From Siphlonurus alternatus (lineage: Eukaryota; Arthropoda; Insecta; Ephemeroptera; Siphlonuridae), in the NCBI GenBank assembly GCA_949825025.1, contig OX463783.1, forward strand, positions 18,581,533 through 18,645,532: a stretch of DNA of 64,000 nucleotides, written 5' to 3'. Below the pieces are notes generated by a model. It ran no database searches, was not told the origin of the DNA, and was given only the letters and a program-made list of their open reading frames with translations. Positions 13,387 to 24,355 of the stretch are shown piece after piece (the first letter of the stretch is position 1; the number at the start of each line of letters is the position of its first letter). The position numbers and the translations under genes were made by a program.

Positions 13387-14055
13387 TCACACCTCTTTCT
13401 TGATTTGCTGCTCACCTCCCGGAGGCTGTGAGGCGATGCCCATCAGTCGAGAACGCCTCCTTGTGTTGTGCTGCCATAGCAGTATCTGCTGGTCGTCAAT
13501 GAACTTGGCACACGGGGCCTTGCCCAGCTCTGCTCGGAAATGCTCGTACTGTAGCAGCTCAAGGAAGTGAAGGCACGTCGGATACCTACAGACAAATTTA
13601 TTAAATTCTGAAGAAATTAAATAACTTTAAATGGCAAGAAAGCTTCATAAATTGAAAAGCTACTTTGAAGAGATGTACTTGTGAATAATCTTACTTGAGA
13701 TATTTGACGTACTGAGGCTCCCTCCAATACTGCAAATAGCGAAGGTAGTTGACGAATGCTGCGTCCTTCATGTATCCTCGTTGAGCAAGGACTGAAAACA
13801 GGTATGTACATGTCAGTACAAGAAAATGCAAAACAACTAAGGTATTATATGATGTGTTGACTTGCTCTTGAGAAGCTATCATACAAACAATTCATATTTA
13901 TTGTTTTGAAAATTTGGCTGGAATTTAGGACAATTTAGGTTACATCAACACAATAACAAATTATACTCACAATTAAGATAGTTGGGGTTGGCGAGAGTTT
14001 GCACGAACTCAAGCTCCACTTGAAATCGGACACGAGCAGCATCCTCTCCCTCCAT
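13387..14055 (-). CDS. MED31: Mediator complex subunit 31
   Basis: MED31 (Soh1 family) is a small subunit of the Mediator middle module, which links transcription factors to RNA polymerase II in the nucleus. The exons on the minus strand are 14055-13971, 13791-13695 and 13585-13387. All splice sites are GT-AG, and the phases join to 126 residues ending in TGA at 13389-13387. The family core is nearly complete: RFQVELEFVQTLANPNYLN, FLAQRGYMKDAAFVNYLRYL, QYWREPQYVKYLKYPTCLHF, LELLQYEHFR and CAKFIDDQQILLWQH. The C-terminus ends in KKEV, short like many animal MED31 tails. I start at the ATG of MEGEDAARVRF. A TTCCAG acceptor lies five bases upstream of it (AG at 14062-14061), so an upstream exon, coding or 5' UTR, is likely. 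The product call is secure; the exact N-terminus is not. Confidence 0.95.
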
Positions 14056-14060
14056 ACCAG

Positions 14061-17000
14061 CTGGAACATAGGATGAACCAATCAGAGACAAGTCTTGTCA
14101 GAGGGAACTACATAGTCACAAAACTATGATGGGTCAATCACAGACCATCATACTACCGTACTTATTAACTAAACTAACTAGCGTTAGATGTTAAACTCTT
14201 AACATTAAAATCATATACAAGCAGTAGTATAATATAGTGAAATACAGTAGTTACATATACACTGCACCTAAAGTTTATAGGTATATCCATACTCTATAAT
14301 ATACAGTACAGTAAGAGCATGAGTCAATTTACCTACAAGTACAGTATACAGTATCGGTAATCGGTATATTGCAAGTTATTGTAATCTCAAGAATGTGTCA
14401 TTACTACATGAACATTTCAATGCTATTTTATATAAATTGAGGAGGAAATTTCAAAGGTGATGAAAGTACTTAGGTAACACATTGCTGTTGAAGAAAATTC
14501 TATGAATTTCAAGAAATACATCTTACGTTTTAAGGACATCATTCACTTTTGACAGAAGCCACAAGATACTGATATCTGAAATCAGACAGAAAATTAGCCT
14601 CATCGGCATAAAAAATTAATACAGTTGCGACCAGGCCACATCAACTATCATCATATTTGGTAGACAGGAGCTGAGGAAGTATGGGAGAGATGATGAGAGG
14701 AAGAATAAAATTGACAACTTTATAAGCAAGGAGGAGTACATAATATTTCATAGACTGCCATAAAAAATGTCCTTTACTGCACAAAATTGCTACAGCATTT
14801 ATGCCACAAAAGACGCAGTAGCGCATGCAGCTCTGTAAGAAAATCAAGCAACATTGATTTTGCTATGGCATGCCGTAGCAGTTCCCCGAGTATGTGAACG
14901 TGTCTTTAGAGGGATCGAGGAATGACAGGATATCTGTTTGATCCAAGCAGACAAATCCCTATACATTATGCATTATACCCAGAATATCATACCTATCGTC
15001 GCCTCAGAATGCAAATCACGTAACTACAAAAAAAAGTTATGGAACTTTGACCCTTATGTTCTAGTGAGATAAGGTTTAAAATTGCATCAAATTTTTTTGT
15101 AGTTACGTGATTTGCATTCTGAGGCGACGCTATATAGCTACTTAACAGTACGAGGCAAAAAAAAAAAAAAAAGTGCAATCAGCAGCTGTGGGTTCGACTT
15201 CACAGAAAAATATAGACGTTAGCACAATAAATATACACTGTGTGGGGGAGAAAAGGCTAAGGCTCTGGTACCGGTCAAATGAGATTTAAACAGCAGAAGC
15301 AATTTCTTTTGATCATAACTACGTTATGTACAGTATTAAAAACATTATACATAAATTATTTCATGTATTTTTTGCTTAAAAAATTGGTTCTATGTTTAAA
15401 ACTTATTTGATAATAGTGCCTTGGCCTTTTCTCCCCCCAGCAGTGTACTCAGATAACACTTCATCAGAAAGCGACCAGATAGTTGCTGCATGATGAAGAG
15501 CTTATCCTACTATATTAATGTACGTATTGTACAGTATGCATATGTACATACAGCAAATATAATATATTTTTACACTAATCGCCTTGGGAAATTTCCTTTT
15601 GTGGCCTTGTCACATGCAGACAGACGAAGCATCGTGCAAGATTTTTAGGCCCGCTTAGATATAATAAGCCATGTTAACGTTTAGTATGACGTCATGAGAG
15701 AGGGGTATCAGTGTAGGGGATATGTTAAGAGATAGGGACAACCAGTGCTGCCTCTGGTGGCCACGTACCGTCACTATTGAATACAAAGGAATATGCATAC
15801 TTTGCGGGGGAACGATCGTAAATATAATAATGGGCCCAGAAATCCCGCTTGGTGCTTCGTCTGTATGTCTGTGGCCTTGTTAATCACCATGCTTCGTAAG
15901 AATAACCTAGTGCATGATATTTAACGAGGCTGCAATAAATTTAGGAACTTTTCCAAGACAAGTGTAGGCATCTACTGTATCTTTTATACTGTACTGTATG
16001 CAAATAGGGTGCCTAATCGTCCGGCTAAAAATACACCATATTATTATGCATGTATAAAAATTTCTTCTTAAGCATATTATTTTTGGAGAGATATAGCACA
16101 TAATATTGTAAAACGAGTCTACCTGAATAGTCTGAACGACATGAAAATAAATCATGAGACTGACCGGACCGACCAGGCGGCCACTCATCGTCGTTTTAAA
16201 TAAAATTAATGAAATAGAAAGGTAAAACGAAATTTTATATTCACTTTGGACAAGTTAATAAGAGCTTAGGAAACTTACTTTTTTACCTTTTAATCTCAAT
16301 ATGCCGGTATTTAATCTTTTATATTAAATTTTACCTCAAAACAACAAATCCCATCAAAATATTTAAAATATTCAAAACATTGCGCTTATTTTTTTGCGGA
16401 TCTTTTTTGTTTTTCTATGGCGGTCATGCGCGGGCTTACTTTTAAAAATGAGGTCTCTGCGTTCACGGCGTGTATCAAAGTAGATCAGGAACTTTGGGCG
16501 TTCTCATTAGAGTACTGGGCGTTCATCAGTCACCATTAATTAACTAATGATCGATCTATTAGGATTTACTCTTCTATGGACTGCAGGATCTTTACAAATT
16601 ATTAAATTGGTAAATAACTAAACCATTTTATTATTATTGCTTGTGCACTACACTAGACCACACGTTCATGCAGACCCCACGTGCAGCTTTGAAAAATCAA
16701 ATCATCTGTCTATAATATATGGTACGTCGTACGTTCTTAGCTGAAATATAATTATTATTTTTTTTTTTTATTTATTCACATTAAATACCTGTTGGCAGTT
16801 GGCACATTGTGACTGTACAATGTGATATATATAACACATTATATTACATATTGATGCTGTTCCGCCCAAATGACAAACTTGCTTCATCTTTTCATTTATT
16901 GAGCATATGTTCACAATTGCAAGTTAATTCACCACTTACCTATGCTTTATGCTTATAACAACATTGGAACGTGACGAACTTGCAATTAATTGTGAATTTA

Positions 17001-17732
17001 ACAGACGCAACTCAACTTACGCTCTCAATGAATGAATTTAACAGTTGCAAGTTCGCCGTTTGGTCAGAAACAGAATCAATATAATATTACAATTAAATAT
17101 GCAGAGATATCTGTCTTCTAAAATTTAATATTTTATTTTGTTATTTTCAGGTAATTTAATTTATTATGATTTCGTAATTAAAAATATTAAGTTTTTATAG
17201 TTCATATAAAGGTTTTATTTCATATTTTTCAATATTATAATTAATATAATTATATTATAACATAATATACTGGTGTCGTAATTATGCAGGCTCAAAAACT
17301 ATATCTAATGCTGAATATATTTTATAACTTATATTCTTCGCTTTTACTTACAATAATATAAATATATTATGCCATATATATGTACACATACCATATATTT
17401 GCAGCCAGTTTTAATTAATAATTATATATATACACATTAATCAGTTTAAACTACGTACTCTGTTACTTAGGAGAAATTAAGTGAAATCCACTTGTACAAA
17501 AATAAAAGAAAATTGCTTCATAATTTATAATAAAAAATAATTACATACACAATATATTAATGTATACTTCTTCCAATTAAAAAACAACAACAGAGTAATC
17601 GAATGTTAAAGAAATATTTCATCAGAAAAATTAAAGTCTCCAATAAAAATAATAATTAAAGGCACACAAGATATTATTTACAGTGCAATTTTTTTTAAAG
17701 TTTTAACTCTACAAAATTGCATAGATATTATG
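14061..17732. other. Upstream region of MED31 and 3' flank of the zinc-finger gene
   Basis: This is mostly AT-rich. It contains the 133-bp MITE at 14997-15129. Around 16140-16200 there is a GC-richer patch with a minus-strand ATG in good context (MSGRLVGP..., from 16188), and a minus-strand donor GTAAGT follows CATAG near 16935. Either could belong to a 5' exon of MED31, but no phase-compatible splice joins them convincingly. No other gene is seen. Confidence 0.5.
14997..15129. repeat. 133-bp palindromic MITE with CTAT flanks
   Basis: The termini are CGTCGCCTCAGAATGCAAAT and its complement, with the inverted repeat extending through ATCACGTAACTACA. It is flanked by CTAT on both sides (14993-14996 and 15130-15133). 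The central part includes TGGAACTTTGACCC. A diverged copy sits in the pipe gene at 5796-5925. Confidence 0.87.
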
Positions 17733-20700
17733 TTAATCAGATAAATTTTGCAATACTGAATGTTCAATTATTTCTATTTTATATTCTTGACTTTCCAAAG
17801 AATTATTGTCTATTAAATCCAAGCTAGTTTTAATTTCACTCGCAAGACTATCATTTTCTAGTTGCTCCAACATTGTTTCAATTTCCTCCTCTACAGGAGA
17901 GTAGCTTGCTTGATTCTCAGTTTTAATATCATCGGCTACACTTATTTCTTCATCAGGGTCATCTATTACTTCAGAGTTTGCTTCAATCTCACAGGCCTGA
18001 CTTTCTAGAAAATTGTCTCCCATCGGATTAGAGCGTTTTACAATCTCACTGTTAGCTGTATATCCTTGGTAATTGTCTTCTATTGGTTCAGGGCCTGTTT
18101 CAAAGTCACCAGATGGAGGATTGTCATAAGTTGATTGATTCTCTGTTTTTATTTTATTAACAAGACTTGCTTCAGGACTCTCTTCCGAGTTATTTTCATG
18201 TTCTTGAGAGCTTGCATTGATATTTTTATTTGCAGATATCTTGATATAAAGAGATCCATCATTGCTGGATTCTACCATAGATTGTTTAATATTGTGTCTA
18301 CAAATTATATGAGTTTTTATATTATGTTCATTTTTAAAATAATTTAGACAAAATTTACATAAAAATTCAGTATTTAAATAATAAGAATGTGAATTTACAT
18401 GAGTGGTAAATTTTTTGATATCTTTGACAACTTGAATGCAAAAAGGACATATGTTTCTTTTAACTTTTGATTGAATACATTGATTTTCTACATGCTCTTT
18501 GAAAAATGAATTTTCATCACAATCTTTCTTACAATTTTTACAAAAACATTTATTAATGTTATGCTTTTCTATTACATGCATTGTAAGTAAATGTAATTCT
18601 GTAAACGTTAATTTACAAATTTTGCATTGCAATTCCCTTCTAATGTTATGTACTTCCGAACAATGGTATGAAAATTCTTGCACATTCTTAAATTTTTCAT
18701 CACAATACACACATTGGTTTACCAAATAAGTATAGTAGGTATATGGAACTGAATGAGCATAAAATAAGTTTTGATCTGTGAAAATAGCAAGGCAAATTTT
18801 ACATTGTAACATCTTTTCTCCATTTCTAATAATTACAGGATTTGATAAATATTTCCTTTCGTGAAATCTAATAAAATGAACTTTTGAACTACAGTAATTA
18901 ACATAGGGTTTATCTGAACAATTTTTACAATAATGTATTGCATCCATGTTTGGTATTTTTTGATGAATTTTGTCATGTTTGTCTAAATCCGTAATACTAT
19001 AAAATTCATTGTTACAAATTTTACAAATAATTTTTTCAGGAATAGTTTGATTTTTTCCTTTATTTCCATCTTTAACTTTTTCTTGAGAAATAGTATCAAT
19101 ATTACATTTTGGGCAAATTGTTGGTAAAGAATCATTTATTCTTTCAAAGCTTGAGAAATGATTTTCACATTTTAAACATTTATGTACACCATGAATACAA
19201 GATTTATGAATCTTTAAAATTTCTTTAGAATCTAAAAAAATATTACAGTAAGGACACATAAATTTAACATTACAAATAAGATGTTCATAGCGCACTCTTA
19301 GTGGCTTTGATTTTAATGATTCTTCGTCAACATTCTTTTTATTGTGGCAGTCTATCATATGCATCACAAGCTTTATTCTCTCCCTGAACTCCATGCTACA
19401 ATCTTGACAGGAAAACACCCTAACAAGACCTTGTTGGTGCTGAATATTATGACTATCTAACATATGTTTTTCTTTAAATGTAACATTACATACTTTACAG
19501 GCATGATGTAATCTACTAATATGAAGTTCCAATGATCTAGGGTCATCATAAATTTTTCCACAAAATAAGCACGGAAGTTTTGAATTTACTGTGGACGTTA
19601 AATGACTAGAGTATTCTTCTTTACTTTTAAATTCCAAGCAACAAAATTTACAATACAAGTCGTCTTCACTAGGGATTTCAGAAGTATCATCTTCTGTCAC
19701 TTCTATGCCTAAAGACCTACTTGGAATTTCTTGATATTTTATTACATTATTACTTGCATCAACAGTAACTTGACAATGGAACCTTTTGCCATTAATATTA
19801 AATTTATCCTCCTTTTCAACCTGTAGATTATCAGTTTCACATTCTGTATTGTTACTTTTACTATTTGCGACTGTTTTATCATTTGTTAAATAATCATGGT
19901 CAATCAAGTAACGTAAATCTTTGTCTCTAGATCTTTCAGACATCTCCAAACTATTATTACTTGTTTGTTGGGGCTGGTCATTGCTAGAATCAGAAATTTG
20001 AGTATTTGGAATTATTGCATTGTTTTCAATCTCTTTGTTAGCACTTAAACAAAAATTTAATAATACAGGCTTATGTAGAAAATGATTTTGGCATTGACAT
20101 CTTTTTACTTGATGAATTTGTGACATATGTTTAATTAAACTAACCACAGTATTAAAATACTTATCGCAATAAGCACAAGAATAATGTGATAGAGTGGGAT
20201 TTGTTAATTTTTTTGAATATATTTTATAAGCAGTATCTTCAGGTATTTTTGGATGATGATTATAGACATGAAATTTAATATCTTGTAAGGTTTTGTATTC
20301 AATACCGCAGGATAAACAATGATAGAAACGTATTAATCCAAAGTCATGATAATTTTCATGTAAATCATACTCTTTACTATTAGACATTGCCTTTTCACAA
20401 ATCCTACAGACATGATGAGTAATACGAACATGCATACACAATTCCGAAGTGTCCTTGAAGATGACATCACAATACAAACATGGTAAGTTATATACATTTT
20501 TGTGGTGTGCACTAAATCTTTCACACGAGTGGAAATGAAAACAGTTTTGAGTCGAGAAGTATTCGCTACACTTTTCACATTTAAATTCCTTTTTTTTATT
20601 ACTATGTTCTATATCTTGTGTCTTACACATATCTTTATGTGAAGTTAAAATATGATTACCAAGTTTATTAAGAGATTCACAGAATATAGAACAAAATTTA

Positions 20701-21104
20701 CATTTGAAATAAATTGAATTTGGGGTATCTTTATTAAAATTTTCAGTTATAGGATTAGAAGATGAAACATTTTTGTTACATAGTATACAATTTGAAGTTG
20801 ATTGTATACTATGTGACATTCCTCTCTTTTTTGTCTCACTAGTGGGCAAGATATGCAATACTTGTGTGCAATAATCTGACAATTGAGGTAATTGTATTTT
20901 TAATGCTTCATCTATTGAGAAGGCACACTTATCATTATTTTCTTGATTTATTTCCACATTTTCAACAAAATCTTGATAACTATCAACTGGATCACATATT
21001 TGAGTATCAACTTCAAGATTTTCATCCTCATAGTCTTCAGGTTCACACTTAACATTTATGAACTCTGGAATTTGTACCTCATGGTTTTCTTCTGGAGTTT
21101 CCAT
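17733..21104 (-). CDS. Large multi-C2H2 zinc-finger protein (1123 aa)
   Basis: This is an intronless coding region. The start ATG has a strong context (CACCATGG), and TAA ends the frame at 17733. Some 18-20 C2H2-like fingers are scattered over residues 107-940, many with variant spacing, so a nuclear DNA- or RNA-binding regulator is likely; its target is unknown. Residues about 208-342 and 510-650 are two copies of one module. Each runs from LPCLYC or LPCLFC, through an HH-C-C finger and a GL(I/V)R turn, to a short C-x-C or C-x2-C segment ending in NHF. A shorter third relative lies near 797-857. The region 343-480 is low-complexity and acidic. The C-terminal 180 residues are acidic, with repeated IKTEN(Q) motifs; these and the N-terminal VKCE fit the SUMO consensus. 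I do not recognise a named ortholog. Being one long exon, a retrocopy origin is possible, but the frame is intact. Confidence 0.9.
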   Translation of the reverse strand: METPEENHEVQIPEFINVKCEPEDYEDENLEVDTQICDPVDSYQDFVENVEINQENNDKCAFSIDEALKIQLPQLSDYCTQVLHILPTSETKKRGMSHSIQSTSNCILCNKNVSSSNPITENFNKDTPNSIYFKCKFCSIFCESLNKLGNHILTSHKDMCKTQDIEHSNKKKEFKCEKCSEYFSTQNCFHFHSCERFSAHHKNVYNLPCLYCDVIFKDTSELCMHVRITHHVCRICEKAMSNSKEYDLHENYHDFGLIRFYHCLSCGIEYKTLQDIKFHVYNHHPKIPEDTAYKIYSKKLTNPTLSHYSCAYCDKYFNTVVSLIKHMSQIHQVKRCQCQNHFLHKPVLLNFCLSANKEIENNAIIPNTQISDSSNDQPQQTSNNSLEMSERSRDKDLRYLIDHDYLTNDKTVANSKSNNTECETDNLQVEKEDKFNINGKRFHCQVTVDASNNVIKYQEIPSRSLGIEVTEDDTSEIPSEDDLYCKFCCLEFKSKEEYSSHLTSTVNSKLPCLFCGKIYDDPRSLELHISRLHHACKVCNVTFKEKHMLDSHNIQHQQGLVRVFSCQDCSMEFRERIKLVMHMIDCHNKKNVDEESLKSKPLRVRYEHLICNVKFMCPYCNIFLDSKEILKIHKSCIHGVHKCLKCENHFSSFERINDSLPTICPKCNIDTISQEKVKDGNKGKNQTIPEKIICKICNNEFYSITDLDKHDKIHQKIPNMDAIHYCKNCSDKPYVNYCSSKVHFIRFHERKYLSNPVIIRNGEKMLQCKICLAIFTDQNLFYAHSVPYTYYTYLVNQCVYCDEKFKNVQEFSYHCSEVHNIRRELQCKICKLTFTELHLLTMHVIEKHNINKCFCKNCKKDCDENSFFKEHVENQCIQSKVKRNICPFCIQVVKDIKKFTTHVNSHSYYLNTEFLCKFCLNYFKNEHNIKTHIICRHNIKQSMVESSNDGSLYIKISANKNINASSQEHENNSEESPEASLVNKIKTENQSTYDNPPSGDFETGPEPIEDNYQGYTANSEIVKRSNPMGDNFLESQACEIEANSEVIDDPDEEISVADDIKTENQASYSPVEEEIETMLEQLENDSLASEIKTSLDLIDNNSLESQEYKIEIIEHSVLQNLSD

Positions 21105-21174
21105 GGTGACGAGATGGTTGCTAAGATAACTCTCTGGTTAACGGAGAAGTGGGGGATCACTCAGCTGAGCCGTC
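21105..21174 (-). other. 5' UTR segment with 3' splice site
   Basis: Upstream of the zinc-finger start codon, the minus strand reads TTTGTTTACAG immediately before 21174, a good acceptor. From there the in-frame sequence hits a stop before the ATG, so this is untranslated leader. The first exon must lie further right; an exon-like segment with a GTAAGT donor at 22382 is one candidate. Confidence 0.55.
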
Positions 21175-21459
21175 TGTAAACAAACAGAGATTAATAAGAT
21201 ATATTGCAAATTCTTTATGGAGTAGTACATTGATTGCCTAATCCTTCTTTTAAATATATTACACTAAAGATCAAACTTTTTATCATATATTTTTAAAATA
21301 ATACATGACTTTTTTTGTGTATTAACTGTATTATATTTATTACAATCTTATTAAAAGAAAAGGATAGGAATAACCAGCAAGGCCTTACCGATCGAAAGAG
21401 TCACAGCAGGTGGAAATTCTTGCGGTCACAGAGGTTCACTCGAAAGTTTTTACATTTTT

Positions 21460-21492
21460 GAAACGTTTCGCATCGTGGAGATGCTTCTTCAG
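21460..21492 (-). ncRNA. Hammerhead-ribozyme-like motif (minus strand)
   Basis: This is the exact inverted counterpart of the 21553-21585 motif. Read on the minus strand from 21492, it has CTGAAGA, the same GCATC/GATGC stem, and GAAAC then GTTTC ending at 21460. The core boxes are intact. Confidence 0.65.
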
Positions 21493-21552
21493 TCAAAAGA
21501 AGAAGTAGATTCTACTTCTTCTTGTGACTGAAGATTCTACTTCTTCTTGTGA

Positions 21553-21585
21553 CTGAAGAAGCATCTCCACGATGCGAAACGTTTC
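21553..21585 (+). ncRNA. Hammerhead-ribozyme-like motif (plus strand)
   Basis: CTGAAGA (21553-21559) is followed by a hairpin with stem GCATC/GATGC and loop TCCAC, then GAAAC (21576-21580) and GTTTC. Both invariant core boxes of the hammerhead are intact, and stem III would be minimal. Known Penelope-associated motifs of this type are thought to work as dimers. Confidence 0.65.
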
Positions 21586-23820
21586 AAAAATGTAAAAACT
21601 TTCGAGTGAACCTCTGTGACCGCAAGAATTTCCACCTGCTGTGACTCTTTCGATCGGTAAGGCCTTGCTGGTTATTCCTATCATTTTCTTTTAATAAGAT
21701 TATCACAACCTAAATGGTTTATTTTCCTTAATTCGAATATTATATATTACATTCAGAAATTTAGATTAATGTAATCAATTTTTTGTTTGAATGGAATGAC
21801 AGTTATTTGTTAGGTGTACGTAAATATACATTTCTACATTCTACGCACATTGCAGTAGAATGGACACTGGGCAAGCTAATCTAGGTGTCAGGAGCGGACG
21901 CAGAAAAAAATCAAGGGAGGAGGGGAGACTGCCTTCGTAAGGCCAATGTTAAGAAAAAAAATTGAAGTGGGGGAAATGCCTATATTGCCCATGTTAAATC
22001 CAAAATTTCAGGGAAAGGGGAGGGGGGGGGACTTCATAGGATGCTGGGCTTTATGAAAGTCGCCAGCCAATGAAACAGCACAAAATCGAGCAACATTGCC
22101 AAGCTATATCGGTAATGCTCAGCTCACGGCTATTGCCTGTGACTAACAAATTAGCATTGTTGAACATTTTTCATTGGCTTACAGCATCCTATGATGCTCT
22201 TTGCTTGATGGTTTTGTATATCCAATACATATTAACTAGAAAAATATCATAGTACTTATACTACTGTATATAAAGGTCTTCTGTACATAACAGCTATTGC
22301 AACTAAACAAATTTTATGGGAAATCAACAATCCAAAAATCATATTGTTAATATAGTATTATTCCATGTTATAATTACTTACTCGTCAGCTATTATAGTGT
22401 CAAGATCCAATTCTCTCCAAGTTTCTGGATGGATATAATGCTTAGATGGATGACAATTGGTGCATCATTCATGCATTAAATTGCTGATCAAGAAATCACC
22501 CAATACTGTGGAAATAAAAAGCAAATTTGTATTATTTGTTTGTTTGATTAACATAATAAACGATTATGTACTGTAATAAATCTTATTATAAATAAATATC
22601 GGTAAATAAATAAATAAAAATAATTAGCTTTGTGATGACAGGTGGATCAATACAGTATTATAACTTCTCTCAAGAAAGGATTAATTAGATTAGATTTAAC
22701 GATCTGCAGCAAATATGGCTATACCACGGTGGCACGCAACATACTCAACGCACTTTTAATCCCTTCATAAAGGAATAATTTTCCCTATAGAGACCTCCGT
22801 GTCCAAACAAGCTACAGGTGATGAAAATTTCAGCTTAATATTATCATATTATTTTTAATAAGAGAGGAAGGAGGAAAGCAGAAGAGAGCTGGATTGACTT
22901 CCTGTGAAGTTAAATAAAGTAAAAATTGATGGTTCTGCGGAAAAAGCGCCGGTTTGCATTTTAACAGATGTTTTTAAAATGAGAGGTTTGCTTTTTTCAA
23001 TAAGGTCATAAATTAAATAACAATAGGAAGAAAAGAAACCTTCTTTACAAAAGCAAACCCGTCATTTTGTTAAGATTTGTAAAATGCAATGCAGCGCTTT
23101 CTCCGAGGAACCCATCGATATCCTTTGGGCCAGGGCGAACTTAATCTCCTGCCTCATTTGCTGGCACTGCAGCTTCAAGAGATGCAGATTTGTAATTATG
23201 GGGGAGGTAAGACTAACCAAAAAGTTCAAGTTCCCCATATATGCTTTTATAAACAACTACAGTGTGGCAATTAACACCTACAAACACAGATGTGCAGGGT
23301 TAAAGTTCGCATTCTGTCCTGATCGAGCCGTACACATATCAGAATTTTACCAATGTATTTTATATTATACTGTATTTGTTTCGAATAACACCGGGCATGG
23401 TGATTAACAAGGCTGGCAGGAAGGAACTTTTCAGAACGATTACTCTCTGTTTCAGAGGCATCACATCACGAGTGTCAGAGCTAGACCCTGTCTTATGGGT
23501 AGAAATTTGACCAGCTTGGCCGAGCGAGGTTCTCGCTGCCAAGTCGTTGCTCGCTGCATGGCTGCGCGGACATTTAACAGCGCCGCAACTCTCAGAACCA
23601 GCAAAACTCTGATCAAATCCCTGGCCATAACCGCCATATAAGACACGGACGTCTCTGTATGCACGAGTGTATGCATACAGTATGCATACAAAATTATATA
23701 CATATGATAAATATTATATCATTATGCATACTGTACATACATATAATATGCATAAATTATTATACCTATATTATATGATACCACACACCACAGCATATTA
23801 AGAGTATTTTATGCATTGTA

Positions 23821-23920
23821 CACTCCATTCAGATAAAAATGTCCGATCCGGCTGTAATATGCATATATCAGGGCTATACTTCAACATGGCCGGATCGAAC
23901 ATTTTTATTCGAATGGAGTG
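23821..23920. repeat. 100-bp palindromic MITE with TA target duplication
   Basis: It begins CACTCCATTC and ends GAATGGAGTG. Inner complementary blocks include AAAAATGT and a GATCCGGC/GCCGGATC pair. TA lies at 23819-23820 and again at 23921-23922, as for Tc1/mariner-type insertions. It has no coding capacity. Confidence 0.8.
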
Positions 23921-24316
23921 TATGCATATGCATACATTAAATTGCAGCTAGGGCATATCACAGAATAACCTAATAACAAAAGACAATAGTACATCAGTTA
24001 CCAGTACAGTATGCATACTGTATAATAATAATTAAGTTTATAAAATCTATAACAATTAAGTGTATGCATACGCAGTATACGCAGTATGCATACGCCCGAC
24101 TCTATGGCGCCAAACTCCAGACAGTCTAGACAGCGGACATTAGTCTAGACCGTCAAGATTTATAGCATGATACATTATGGATACATATTGTTGAATATCT
24201 TCTTACCAAAAAGCCTTTATACCGTCAAGGGCATTCGTGGTAAAATTATTTTCTAAAATAATAATTAAACCATAAAACGCAGTGCCGACACGATCTACTA
24301 CTGTTTGTGTTTGTTG

Positions 24317-24355
24317 AATCCAAGGATCTTGTATGTACATACAAAATCCTTGGAT
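24317..24355. repeat. Short near-perfect hairpin
   Basis: AATCCAAGGATCTTGTATG is followed at once by its near complement CATACAAAATCCTTGGATT around a TGTACA-like centre. The outer TTGAATC/GATTCAA continues the pairing. It is probably the remnant of a small palindromic element; nothing shows that it is expressed. Confidence 0.6.

Larger units (their letters stand above)
21355..21690. mobile_element. Penelope-type foldback repeat with two inverted hammerhead cores
   Basis: Two nearly perfect inverted arms of about 140 bp surround a small direct repeat of TCTACTTCTTCTTGTGACTG. TTAA lies at each edge (21351-21354 and 21691-21694), although the complementarity runs past it. Each arm carries CTGAAGA, a GCATC/GATGC stem with a 5-base loop, then GAAACGTTTC. 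This is the layout of minimal type I hammerhead ribozymes in Penelope-like elements. There is no coding frame. It sits in the presumed 5' UTR intron of the large zinc-finger gene. Confidence 0.75.

Noticed and set aside
15907..16188. 93-codon minus-strand frame as a separate gene
   Set aside because: Only the first 8-20 codons look non-random (GC-richer, good start context). At best it is a 5' exon of MED31, and the splice phase does not fit.
21893..22035. Possible hAT terminus CAGGAGCGGACGCAG with a G-rich stretch
   Set aside because: No matching inverted end or 8-bp duplication was found within reach.
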